This document shows positions 22,472-33,765 of a DNA stretch of 64,000 nucleotides, in pieces (the stretch's first letter is position 1; each line of letters begins with the position of its first letter). The stretch covers positions 186,001 through 250,000 of the forward strand of contig CADCXD010000007.1 of the NCBI GenBank assembly GCA_902806575.1, written 5' to 3'. The notes beneath the pieces were generated by a model, which made no database searches, was not told the DNA's origin, and worked only from the letters and a program-made list of their open reading frames with translations. Source of the DNA: Jackrogersella multiformis. Its lineage: Eukaryota > Ascomycota > Sordariomycetes > Xylariales > Hypoxylaceae. A program made the position numbers and the translations under genes.

Positions 22472-25400
22472 CTAGCTCTCAGGTTCGAAGGAGAACCATC
22501 CGCCTTGTTCCCATCTACCGGGAGCATAAAGGCATTCAGCTCGAACATTGTCGTTGGAAATTCCTTCGAGCAAAACATTGAGCCTCTTAAAATCAACCGG
22601 CTTAAGAATCCAGCCATCAAACCCAGCTACTATATAAATAGGCCTCTCCCGTTCCACAAGAGATGCCGACACAGCAAAGATAGGGGTCCTCTTATAAGAG
22701 GCAACTAAAGGAGAAAGCTCTACATGCTTGCCTGACTGTTCGAACGCTCGTATCATCTTGGTACTAGTAAGACCATCGACAAGGGGCATCTACGGTGCCT
22801 TAAGATCAGTTATACGTAGCATATATTTTCTCGCGCGGTGACTCACCTGCATGTCCATGAGAATGACATCAAAATCAGCCGGCCTGCCTCTATGGACTGC
22901 TGCACAATCTTCACCATTAACTGCATGGCAAACATCGTGCCCGGCTTTCTCTAGACGTTTTTTTAGTATCTTCATGTTGATTGGATCGTCCTCGGCTACA
23001 AGCACCCGTAGCTTATTTGAAGGTGGAGGAGGCGCTGGGTTTTGTTTGTTGAGTTTCCCTGCATTGGGTGTAGTATCTTTAGGAAGTTCAAATAGAGCTC
23101 TAGACCCTTGGCCAGCGTCTGAAGTTAGCGATCGACCAAAATATTCGTCTGGCAGCTTGACGGGTTTGATAGATGTTTTGGTGTCCGTAACGTGATATTC
23201 ACCGTTCGACATTTCTGTAGTAGACCATTGCGAAGCAGCCGCCCGCTCCGGATCACCTTCATCGATATTCAATGGATTAATCGTGCCTGGGCCGATTCCG
23301 GCATGCTGGTTATCCTGTCGTTCTCTAGAACTCAAACGTCTTACACGGCCAGGTTTTTCATCAAACCCCCCAATGGACAATGGCGTCTGAATAGCGTCAA
23401 TCAGACGATCTACATCGCTTTTGTTGCTCTGACCACTATTACTGATAACGCTCTTCGCACTACTAGCGCTCTTCGTCTCGTCGAAGCTCCGCCTTTCAGT
23501 GCTCATACGCTTCTGCGCACTAATCAAGTTTGAGCTGTCCTGATCAACGAGCACAACTTCATCTGCGTCTGTTGTCGGCAAAGCTTTAGTGCCAGAAGGA
23601 ATGCTCAAGACTACCCTAGGATTAACGAAGGCATTTCCGGCACCGACCTTATCAAGGGACTCGCCTGTCGGTAAATCAAAGGGAAGTTGAATAACGAATC
23701 TTGATCCCTTCCCTTCTTCTGATTTTAATCGCAGCTGGCCGTTCATATTTCGCACTATCCTTGCAATTACGGCAAGACCCAGCCCCAACGTCCGCTCATC
23801 GCTCGGCTTCTTGATACTCTCAATAGACGTGGGCCCATCTGCATCTGCGCTTACTTGTTCCAGGTCCCGAAACAGGCTATCTAACTTTTCGCTGCTCATA
23901 CCACAACCTGTATCTTGAACGACGATTTCAACTTTGACGTGGGCTTCGAGAACTTCGGAGACGTACGATTCCACCCTTACTAAGCCCTCGCTTGTATGCT
24001 GCATAGCGTTCGCTATCATATTCATAACTGCCTGACGTACTCGGCGAAAATCGCCGTGTACATACCGGGGAAGACCTGGACGTTCGATGACTTCGTACTG
24101 TAAAGTCTTCCGTTTAGCATCTGCCTTGAACGGCTCCGTAGCCTCTAGGATACAGGCTGGTAAGTCTAAGACCTCGTCCTTGATTAACTCTTGGCCCTCT
24201 TCACTATTAGTAAGGTCAAGAAGATCATTGATGACATATATGAGCGATTTGGATGCCGAGTGAGACCTTGCAAGATTTTCTCGGGTTTCATGGTCGAGTT
24301 GCCCTTCCATAGCAATCTCTAGGCAATTAATAATGGCGTTCAACGGTGTGCGAACTTCATGTGCCGAATTCGCCAGGAGAAGTCGAGTTAGTCGGCTGTT
24401 TTGCAATACCGCCTCCTTTTGCCTCCAAACTTCGATAAATTTACCTAAATTAATATAATTAGATCCAACTTCTTTAAGGGGGGGTGAACAAAACTCATAG
24501 GTATACACACCATACACTAGACATAATACTGCAGCAGTTTCTACCTGCTCTTCAGACCACTCTTTGCACTTGCCAATGACGATCTCATGCCATGCCTTGA
24601 AGCTTGATCGTGGTTCTAGAAAACTTGAGGTTCCTTCTCTCACAACCTTATCATATGGATTACCTGCCCATTTCACCTCTCTAATTTGACTCTTACGGAA
24701 GAAGACAATGAAATCATTGCCACCTACGCTCAGGGGAACATACAACAAGCCAGCGATGACAGAGAAGCCGGGAGGATAACCGAGGTCGGGGAAATCTTCG
24801 TGAATATCCTGCGAGGTCAAAACAGAAGTGAAGCTTCTCAAACGTAAATACTCCATCATGGCCAGAGCTTCCTGAGACTGCTCAATCTTTCCCAAGATTT
24901 TGGTCTCGCCCCGGATTGACAGCATACCAAAGTCTGCATCAAACAGGTTTATAAGATCGTCGGACGAGGCAGTGATATATCCCGAGGGGTTCTTGTCAGT
25001 CGGTATAGTGTTGATAAGTTTCCTCGCTTGAAGGCGCGACCCATACGAAATTCTCTCTATATTACGGGATGCCGTATCTCCCACGAGCCGACATAGCTTT
25101 CGGATAGGAAACGGAACTCGCATTCCCTTGGGGCCATAGCTATGGCACGCGATAAGCCCCCATAACTCATTGAATGCATTAATCGATATGGACATAGAGG
25201 ATCGAACAGCCATGTTACCAAGGTACTTAAGGTGGATGGGAGACATCGCGCGTAGGAAAGCGTGACTAAGATCTAAAGGCCTTTCCAGGTCCTCTGTAGA
25301 CCGACACACAAGTCTCGCAGACTCTAAATCTCGATCGTAAAGTAAGCGGACTTTGTTAAGCTTGTAAAGATCGCGCGCCTGTTTTGGAATATCGGAAGCC

Positions 25401-27019
25401 GGGAAATGCAGACCGTAATATAGATCGCGAGTCTTTCCACGATCAACTAATTCCGTCACAACCTTCCCATTAAATGCCGCATCGAACTGGTATATCATAA
25501 CGCGGTGAAACCCCGTGAGCTCCTTGACGATACCCACTAAGACTTTAAGGAATTGTGCTAGATTCGATGCGGATGCTAATTGCTGTTGAACTTGAGACAT
25601 TATATCAAAAACTTGCATGGCGCCGGCTTCCCCACGTCTCTGGCGCGCGCTTCTGAGAATCCTAAGGGGTCTGCTGCTACTCTCGGTACTTTCGTGCAGT
25701 TCCTCCGTCGATGGATTCTGGCAAAGCGTGTCTTCAGGCTCGTCTGGAGTCAGCTCGTCAGGTGGTCTAAGGGGGTACTCCAGGTCCTCTTCCAGTTCAA
25801 ACTCGCAGATGATCCAATCTGGATGGCTATCGTTAATATGTATAGCACACCAAAGCCTGATAGATTTCCCCTGGGGCGGCCGTACAGATATACTAAATAT
25901 ATCAGGTCCGTTAGTTGCAGGATCAGCCTCATCATCTCGAATAAAATCAACATGGTCCAGGAGATTGTCGGCCTGCTCTTCACTAAAAATTTCGGTAAAG
26001 CTTTCGAGTCGAAACAACTCTGTGGGCGAGAAGCCAATTATCCTCTTCGAGTTTTCGCTCACACATCGAACAGATAACCGGCCATCTGTATCCTCCTTAA
26101 GAGCAACAAGAAGGCCGAATGGTTGAATAGCCCCAGGGGTGTGAATGGGCTCATCTTCGCACCGCTGTAAATCGCCGTCTCGGCCAGTAATAACAGCGTG
26201 GCCTTCATCAGTCACCACGTGACGGAAACGGATCGTCGTTAGAGCATCATTAGGCTCTCCTGGGGATCTACCTCCAAAAGCATCTCCAGGACGGGTCTCT
26301 CGTGTACCCGTAGATGCGCTTTTCCTCGTCTTATCAGAATCATTCGAAGATGCGTAATTGAAGAGCTGAAACGGCGCCTTAGAAGCAGTCCTTTCTGGTT
26401 TTGGTGGTGGGCTCCCCACAGAGCCAGAAAATGGTTCTTTCCTTCTTGGTTTTATTTCCCCCTCTCTTTCATTTGGTGGTCCTACAGACGATGAAGCAAG
26501 ACTGGGGCCGGTTTCGACTCCTTGGGGCTCACCAGCCGTTTCAATCGAAGCAAGATGACTGCTCGACTGTCGACGACCGTTCCAAGTCATCCCTTGGCAG
26601 GTAGAATTGCCTTGTCCGCTTGGATTTCGTGTCGGCTGCGATTGGTCGACACTTATGGCAGACCGAATAGGGAACACCCTGTTAGAAGGATCTGTAGCAT
26701 CACTGACTCTCCTACTGTGACCGGGCTGGTAGACTGAGCTCGCACTACGCAACAAAGGTGTATTTAAGGCTCGATCATGAACAGTATCAGTATTACCTGG
26801 GGTACATCGTTCAGTAGAGGCGAGGCCTGGCTCAGGTTCTACCAAAGGGACGGTGCCGATAGGTGTAAGATCGTTTATCGGCTCTTCGCACGACGGTGAG
26901 GGAGGAGTCCCTACGTGACTATCATGTTGTGAGTGGTGTTGAGAAGACCCAATGGTAGTATGGCCAGTGATGCTACAAGCTTGACTCGCAGAACTTTGAT
27001 CTGACTCCATTGCTACCAT
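22472..27019 (-). CDS. fphA: Fungal phytochrome hybrid histidine kinase
   Basis: Exon 1 is 27019-22847 and exon 2 is 22789-22472, split by a 57-bp intron (GTGAGT...CGTAG), encoding 1496 residues. A long Ser/Pro-rich N-terminus (1-280) precedes PAS-GAF-PHY photosensory domains. Cys287 in RCEDEPIHTPGAIQPFG is the expected biliverdin attachment site, and FPASDIPKQARDLY is the GAF chromophore motif. The kinase has His887 in SAHEVRTPLNAI, an N-box (NMIANAMQHT), a G1 box (VQDTGCGMS) and a G2 box (LGLGLAVI). The receiver has AEDDPIN, phospho-acceptor Asp1389 in ILMDMQMP, and the Lys of LKPVDF. It is a red/far-red photoreceptor feeding a His-Asp phosphorelay and development. All key residues appear intact. 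The start is the first in-frame ATG (27019); a second lies at 27010. Confidence 0.95.
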
Positions 27020-28319
27020 GATACCAATTCCTAAACGACGACCTAAAAGTCGAGTTAGGTTGATCGCGACCGCGACCTCCTCGAATTTACCAATTAAATA
27101 AACCCAGCACAATTGGATTTTTCAATGCAGTATTTATATATAGCCCAAACAAGAGTCTTCCGACCGCGATGATGCCCTAGGCCTTTGTTAAAGATGCATT
27201 GATCTTCGGCTAGGTAGTGGAGCGCATACGGGCGGGCGAGAGATCGAGAAGGGAGAACTAAATATCGAGAAGGTGAGTATTGAGAAGTTGAGTATCGAGA
27301 ATGGGAAATAGAAAGGGAAATCTAGAATAGCAATTCGTACCTTACCTAACCTAACCTATAGTAGCGGGGGCAACTACCTTAGATACGTTACACCACCTGG
27401 GCCCTCCACTACCTAGGTATGTAAGTCGCCACTTCTACGAGTCCATGGATACCTATATGTAGGTATTTTATGTCGCCCAATTCAGGTGTGGTGTTATCGG
27501 GCATTCGTATCCTACATACCTAGGTAGGTACCTTAAGTAGGTAGGCATTATAATGAATAAAGGATATGTTTGTTTAGTATTGGCAGATGGGAAACATGCA
27601 AGCGAACGAAGGTAAACAGATTAGATAAATGATATCATTAAATTATTCACTACTACTTACCTAGGTACCTCACATGTATGTAAATGTAGGCTAGATCTTG
27701 AGTTAGATCTATCGCATTGCTCAATTTCTTACGAGTCATAATAGTACATACAGTACCTAGGTAGGTAGGTATGTACATATGCGGATCGTTGACATCATAG
27801 CTCGAAATTATTGGTACCTAGTACCTAGATAGGTAGGTGCTGGCACGCTAAATTACCTGATGGCATTTATCTCGATTGGGTAATAGTATGATATTTACTA
27901 ATCTAGTGCAACAAAAATCAATAATTATTTATCTCTGAACCATCAAAGAATGCATCTACCTACGTATGATAGGTATGCTAAACATAATACACTTCACATC
28001 GCCTTTAATTGTTTTATTAAGAAAGCTTTATTATTCTTTAACAAGCTCTCGACGTAGATCAAACAATACTCTTAGTCCATTGCCACAATGTCTTTATCAC
28101 CTACCTCGCAACTAAGAGCTGTCCTAAAACAACGGCAAAATTATAGCTTATATAAGTACCTATGGTTGTCTATCACTTGCTTGCCTAGAGAAGGTCCACT
28201 ATTAGTACAGGAACCAGCTCATAAATTGAACTTACCTTTACACAGGGTACTATCGGTAAGTTTTGCATACCCCTATCTACATAGGTAGGTAAGAACCGGG
28301 TTTCTACAGTAAAGTCGAA
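27020..28319. other. Divergent spacer with CCTAGG palindromes
   Basis: About 1.3 kb shared by the phytochrome and acidic repeat-protein promoters. It is rich in TACCTAGGTA-type motifs at about 27410-27840 and has short tandem AGAAGTTGAGTATCGAGAA-like repeats near 27240-27305. No ORF is supportable. Confidence 0.55.
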
Positions 28320-28817
28320 ATGGCGAACAAAAACCGCTGGTCTGGAAGCGAAGGCCGTATGGATATTGACACACCCCCAAACGAAGACCATGTAATGGTC
28401 GATAGGGCTGATACACCTGAAGATCATAGTATGGTTGATGCATCCGAAGACTATATGGATATTGATGCACCCCAAAAAAATGGCCATAGTACGGTTGATA
28501 TACCGAAAGATCATAGCATAGCTGATAGATTTGGAGTTTTGAGTATATCGTCGAACGAAGAGAATGTATCCGGGGAATATGTAACGGAGGAGTATGTAAC
28601 AAAGGAGTATGTAACAGAGGAGTATGTATCAGAGGATGATTCAGCTGAACCGGAGATCATTGAAGCGAATATCACAACCGCCACAAGCCAACCAGCCAAA
28701 ACTTCTTCTCAAAGAGCACCTACGTTCGTCGTTACTCGGAACATAAGGAACGGAATAGTGGTTTCTGTCACTGTTGACAATGTCATTTATAATCTCTCAA
28801 TAGATATGGAGAAGTAA
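28320..28817 (+). CDS. Acidic low-complexity protein with repeats, unknown function
   Basis: 165-residue ORF with no recognised domain. The first half repeats loosely around DHxMVD and MDIDxP (RMDIDTPPNEDHVMVD, EDHSMVDASEDYMDIDAP, KDHSIAD). A tandem EEYVT repeat (four 15-nt units) follows at about residues 86-105. The C-terminus, about 45 residues, is more ordered: TFVVTRNIRNGIVVSVTVDNVIYNLSID. The repeats differ at third positions, so selection or drift has acted on them as codons. There is no signal peptide or membrane helix. It might be lineage-specific. It is well separated from neighbours and divergent from the phytochrome gene. Confidence 0.55.
   Translation: MANKNRWSGSEGRMDIDTPPNEDHVMVDRADTPEDHSMVDASEDYMDIDAPQKNGHSTVDIPKDHSIADRFGVLSISSNEENVSGEYVTEEYVTKEYVTEEYVSEDDSAEPEIIEANITTATSQPAKTSSQRAPTFVVTRNIRNGIVVSVTVDNVIYNLSIDMEK
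28575..28634 (+). repeat. 15-bp coding tandem repeat (EYVTE), four units
   Basis: Four consecutive 15-nt units of type GAGTATGTAACAGAG encode EYVTE, EYVTK, EYVTE and EYVSE inside the acidic protein. Confidence 0.85.
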
Positions 28818-29403
28818 ACTTTGCTGTAAGTTTAGCACCTACTAGTAGGCCTGTTTGTAGTATAAAAAGTCCTTTATATCTTACATTTATCTTTAACAAT
28901 GTTATGGTTTTTTATAATGTACGTCATAAATATGTTGGTAAGTCTATGTACCTAAGGTACGTTACATATTTTGTGATAAGTCATGTCGTCTCAGGTATAA
29001 GAATAAAGAGAAACTCGTTCATGTTGAATAATTCTAGAAGGGTCATCTTTCAGTGAAAGCATTCATCATAAGTTCATTGCATAAAGAAACCCAATCTCAA
29101 TGTCTAAGACACACATAGATGCATACTAATACCTTAATAGGTATAAGTTGAACCCGATGCATGTAGGGCGGCGTAAGTGGAACCAGACCTCGTGGGGTTA
29201 AACCCGGGTCGGCCCGTCACCGGAGGAGTTAATATACCCAGGTAGGTACCTACCTAGGTACTTAGGTACATAGGTAGCTAAGTAATCTTGCTACTAACTC
29301 GTGCGTCTTCAAAATCTTCTATAAATATTCAATTGTACTATCTCGAGTAGATACGCCCATACCTACCGGGTAGGTAGTGACTGTCATCAGGCTCCAGCTT
29401 CAA
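28818..29403. other. Short spacer with palindromes
   Basis: Nearly 600 bp, AT-rich, holding a TACCTAGGTA cluster at about 29238-29280 just upstream of the SET-domain gene. No gene is seen. Confidence 0.5.
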
Positions 29404-30030
29404 ATGGGGAAAGATGCGGTACCCAGGAATTGGCCGACAACAATTCCATATCTCTTACAGCCCTCCTACGCACCTCATGTCACAAAGTCGCAACAGCAAA
29501 TCTTAAGAACCCGACCCCTCGAACTCACCACTGAGATCCCACGTGATTTTCCGCGGGGACCCTCCGCTCTCTCGAGAATTGTCCCTATTACTGACCCTTC
29601 ACATCCCGCAAATGGACAGTCTGGTCTGTTCGCCGCGAGACAGCTCCCGCCGGGATCTCTCATCTTGCCTTACTACGGTATAGTACACTCTTCTATGCTA
29701 CCGCACAGTATGGCCTATGAGAAATCAGACTACGACCTATGGCTAGACCGCGATGAAGCGCTGGCGGTCGACGCCGAAAAGGCGAGCAACGAAGCTCGGT
29801 TCGTGAATGACTTTAGGGGTGTTAGAGGAAGACCAAATAGCGAATTCAAAGAGTGTTGGGACTCTAGGCGTGGTGAGAGGTGTATGGCCGTTTTTGTTCT
29901 ACCAGCCGGGAAGAACATCGGGAAGAAGTCCGGCGTAGGGATTGGGAAGGGTGAAGAGATACTTGTTAGTTACGGGAAGGGTTTCTGGGGGAAAAGGAGA
30001 GACGAGGATCAAGCTAATGTCAATATCTAG
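29404..30030 (+). CDS. Small SET-domain protein
   Basis: Single-exon 208-residue protein starting at the first in-frame ATG (MGKDAVPRNW). It looks like a minimal SET domain. The N-terminal SET strand is SGLFAARQLPPGSLILPYYG. ARFVNDFRGVRGRPNSEF corresponds to the NHS/pseudoknot region, here with Asn-Asp rather than the classic Asn-His-Ser. EEILVSYGKGFW matches the C-terminal E(E/L)LxxxYG motif. Pre-SET and post-SET cysteine clusters are absent. By family it would be a lysine methyltransferase acting on a histone or another protein, but the target is unknown and the altered NHS motif leaves activity open. Its stop codon is embedded in a TACCTAGGTA-type repeat. Confidence 0.75.
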   Translation: MGKDAVPRNWPTTIPYLLQPSYAPHVTKSQQQILRTRPLELTTEIPRDFPRGPSALSRIVPITDPSHPANGQSGLFAARQLPPGSLILPYYGIVHSSMLPHSMAYEKSDYDLWLDRDEALAVDAEKASNEARFVNDFRGVRGRPNSEFKECWDSRRGERCMAVFVLPAGKNIGKKSGVGIGKGEEILVSYGKGFWGKRRDEDQANVNI

Positions 30031-30070
30031 GTGCCTACCTACCTAGGTAGGTACCTAGGTAGGTACATAT
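30031..30070. repeat. TACCTAGGTA palindrome array at a stop codon
   Basis: Starts immediately after the TAG stop of the SET-domain gene: GTGCCTACCTACCTAGGTAG followed by GTACCTAGGTAGGTAC. It probably forms part of that gene's 3' UTR. Confidence 0.75.
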
Positions 30071-31085
30071 GTCTATAGGAGCTAAGCTTTAACGTTAATG
30101 GCCGAGGTCAGGAAAAGTGATACCCAGAGAAGGACCTAGGTACAACTATATACTTTCATTAACTAACCTAACCCAGTTAGGCGTGATTTGAAACAGATAT
30201 GTACCTAGGTACCTACCGACATCCGCCTGTACCGTACCTGCCTACCTGCGTTTGCACAAAGTGGGGCACCGAAATGTGCAAGTTCCCTTTCACAGACTGA
30301 CAGAGTGCTGATCTATTCCCGCAAAATTCTTTTTCCAACTCCCTCTTCCCATGCCGCCACACCTGATTTGATCACCCTTCAACGAGAGAGAGAAACTTTT
30401 CCCCGTCTCCGAGAATTGGAATCGAATTGGATTGCGGATGCGACAAGAAAAAAAAAAAATCTAGCACCGGGAAAAAACGGCCTGGGTTAAAAAAGAAACA
30501 CGTCGGCTGTTCAAGTTCTTCCTCCTCCGCTTCTGGGCAAATCCGGAATTCATTCATCTATTTTCCATCCCCATATTATTGGGAGAATCGTCGCAGGTAT
30601 GTTCAATATTCAATTTCATACAAGTAATTTTTTATCCCGTCTCCAGAATTTTGTCGCATTCATTAGTAGAGATGGAGCTATCATTACTTGTCGCGCCCAT
30701 GCCCATGCTGGCGTTGCCATATACCAATGGTTTATATAGACTTGAATGGTACTCGATTGAACTATGAAGCAAAAAATTCCCATCGTCGTCTTCACAGGCG
30801 TTATTGTTGTGCAATTCTAATGGTTTTTTTTTGTTCTAGTCGCAAGTGAAGAGAGAGAAGACGGATTGCTAAACTGCACGAGTTGCAAGTGCATGCTACT
30901 TCAACAGACAAGTGGCAGCAATATCAATTTTGTTATAGTCGCGTCAATTCCGCGCGTCCAGCTCTACGCCCAATTAACAATATATTATATTGCGTGGATG
31001 TGTTGAGCTACCACATTGTCGCCCATCCCGTAGCTCTCGACGCGACTTAGACATAGCAACTTACTTAGGTACCTAGGTAGTCACC
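30071..31085. other. Promoter and leader of the Zn2Cys6 factor
   Basis: About 1 kb. It contains A-tracts, a CCTAGG palindrome at about 30205, and TACTTAGGTACCTAGGTAGT that ends two bases before CACCATG of the transcription factor gene. Small ORFs at 30305-30627 are low-complexity artefacts. Confidence 0.5.
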
Positions 31086-33765
31086 ATGCCTGACATAGAT
31101 CCCAGGCTCGAAGATCCTAAATCCGAGTTGCGCGATGGTGTTATTGATGCTGCCGTTAATGCTGTTGACGCACAACAACAGTACCCTGTGTCCACCACTG
31201 ACGGCCAAGATGGCGTCGTGACATATAACTCACATTCAGACCAGCAACAGCCACAACCCTCACAACCCGAAGATATCGGCCCTTCCACACCTCTCCAGCA
31301 CGATGTCCATCCGCCGATTACAAACACTGAAGAATTGCAACTCGCCGCTCGACTGAGCCAAGAAATGAGCCAAGGCATGCCTGCCGTACATCTCGAATCT
31401 AACGAAGAAGCCAACCTTAGAAACGCCTTGACACAAGCCGAATCTCACGAACCTCACGAACCTCAGCTTCAGCAGCATGATAATCAGTTACGACAAGATC
31501 AAATAGCGGAACACAACCACCATATTCCCGAACAACATAATGAACACTTGGCACATGATCAGTCTATGAACGCCCATGATCCCCATGATCCCTCTGTTGT
31601 CCATCACGAGCAGACCCTGCAGCACGATCAACATCCACAACACCATTACTTACCCAGTCATCACCAACAGGAACACCAGCAGATCCATCTGGTGCCTCAG
31701 CAATCCCATCTGCAGCAGCAACCGCCTCATCATCACATGCAGCCTCCGACCACACTGGAGCAGTTGGCTCAGCACTATGCAGCCCAAGCTTCTTCAGCAA
31801 TGCCGGACCATATCCCGCCGAGAAAGCGATCCAAGGTATCACGCGCTTGCGACGAATGTAGGAGGAAGAAGGTGAAGTGCGACGCTGTTTCAGAAAATGG
31901 CGATGAACCCTGTTCGAACTGTCGTCGTTCTGCGATTCGTTGTCTGTTCAGCAGGATCCCCCAGAAGCGCGGTCCCAGTAAGGGATATATCAAGGAACTG
32001 GCAGATCGTATAAACCACATCGAGGGGAAGTTGGCGAGTGACGGGAGTAACGCGGACAGAGGTAACTTAGATACTCTAACCGAGCTCCTGAATGGTGCCA
32101 GGAGGGATTCGATCGATATTTTTAGCCCACCCGGTCAGCCAGAAGATAACAGTCGGAAGAGACCTTATTCTAGCATATCTGGCGGCGAATTTGCAACACC
32201 CACTAGCTCGCGCCAGGCTACTTGGAGTTCTGAACCGCGACCGATTCAACCATATCAAACTCCCTCCGGCAATTTCAGAACGCCGTACTCTGCCAACGGA
32301 TTGGCGCCTCAGCCTTTATCCAGGCCGGGCTCAGCCGTGACACCCCGCCCAACAACTGGAGTTGATGCTGTACCACTGGACCTTAATCAGAATGGAACAG
32401 GCCGCGAACTGGATGAGAGTGCCTTCAGCGGCTATCTCAATGTCGTCCACCCTTGTTTTCCTCTGCTTGCTGCAAGCAAAGCGCGCGTCGAAGGGCAATT
32501 AATGCAATGTCCGCCTCTTCTCCGCGATGCATTTATAGAGGCGCTCTATCTCAGTATGCAATCATTCGTGTCAGTTCCCGGTCTTTATACCAATGTCGAC
32601 GTTGGTTCCGTTACGCGGATGATCGCGGACTGGGAATCGGACCCGACTATACGTACGCCGACCATGAATCTTGTGCATCTTCAGGCGATGATCTTAACAG
32701 CCATGACGACTGACAATTACGGCATACCATCGTTGAAGGGTGAACACGGAGGTCCGCCTAAAGCGTCGATATTAGGACGCGCTGTAGGCCTAGCTTACTC
32801 GATGAGACTCCATGTTTCAGCTCTAGAGACCACTATCGATGGCCAGCTAGAACCAGATTCAACCGAGAACATCGCAATTCGGGCTTGGTGGACGTTGATC
32901 ATGTTAGATAGGTGGAACGCTATCTCGACCGCAAGTCCATTATTTATCCCGAACGACAGCGTGGTCATTCTTCGCAGCCTAAATTCGGTCCTCGGTGACA
33001 ATGTGTACCACCTAGCGCGTAAGTAAATCGTTATTGTTATATCATACAATGGCTAATGCTAACTTTGTGATAACTTTGACAGGATTATCGAACATCCTAG
33101 GTCACTTTGCACCGGTCTCCTTGGCTCCCCCTAAGGTCCTCTCTCCCGAGTCAGGCGCTGCGCCGATTCTGAGTTCCTTCTTTAATCTTTCCCTTGAGCT
33201 CTTCCGGGAGATTCTTCCGCAGGATATAACACCAATATCTCATCCTATATTGCACATGGTCTATTGGCATTGCAGATTACTCGCGTATCTCTTCCAGACC
33301 AACGCGAAGTCCACTGACGTCCTGTGGCCTTGCAAGGAGGCGGTGACCCTTCTACTCACCAATACACAGCTGCTGAGCCCGCTGAACCATCATTTCTTCT
33401 GCCTAACAACCCTATCACTAATTGAGCTCGCTAGAGTCGAAAATATGCGTGATGAGGCTACCGCCCTTTTGAAACAGCTTCTGGAGGCGAATCTAGCGCC
33501 GTCGACCTGGGATGCGATCATTAGGGATTGCATTATAGATCATCTTCGGCCCTCCACCGCCCAAGCCGCAGCAAACCAGAGCCTACAGCACCTTGCGGAC
33601 TTGGCTACAGCGACTGAGATGGATACTTCTAAGCCAGAGAAGAATTCCGAACCGATCTTGCTCAGAACGAACGACAACTACGGCGATGTTGGGTTTGACC
33701 CTCGCACGTTGACCCGAAACGGTTACTTGAATGTGCTGGCTGATATTCACTCGGCAATGCGGTAG
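31086..33765 (+). CDS. Zn2Cys6 transcription factor, RGT1-like
   Basis: Two exons, 31086-33018 and 33083-33765 (64-bp intron, GTAAGT...GACAG), encode 871 residues. A Gln/His-rich region (residues 120-230) precedes the binuclear zinc cluster SKVSRACDECRRKKVKCD, with Cys255, 258, 265, 276, 279 and 286. The cluster is followed by PQKRGPSKGYIKELADRI and a short coiled coil. The KVSRACDECRRKK plus KRGPSKGY pattern resembles yeast Rgt1 and its filamentous homologues, which govern hexose transporter and glucose-response genes. A fungal transcription-factor middle homology region starts near residue 435 (GYLNVVHPCFPLLAASKARVE). The role in sugar sensing is inferred from similarity of the DNA-binding domain only. 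It is convergent with the copper-fist gene 4.2 kb away. Confidence 0.92.
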
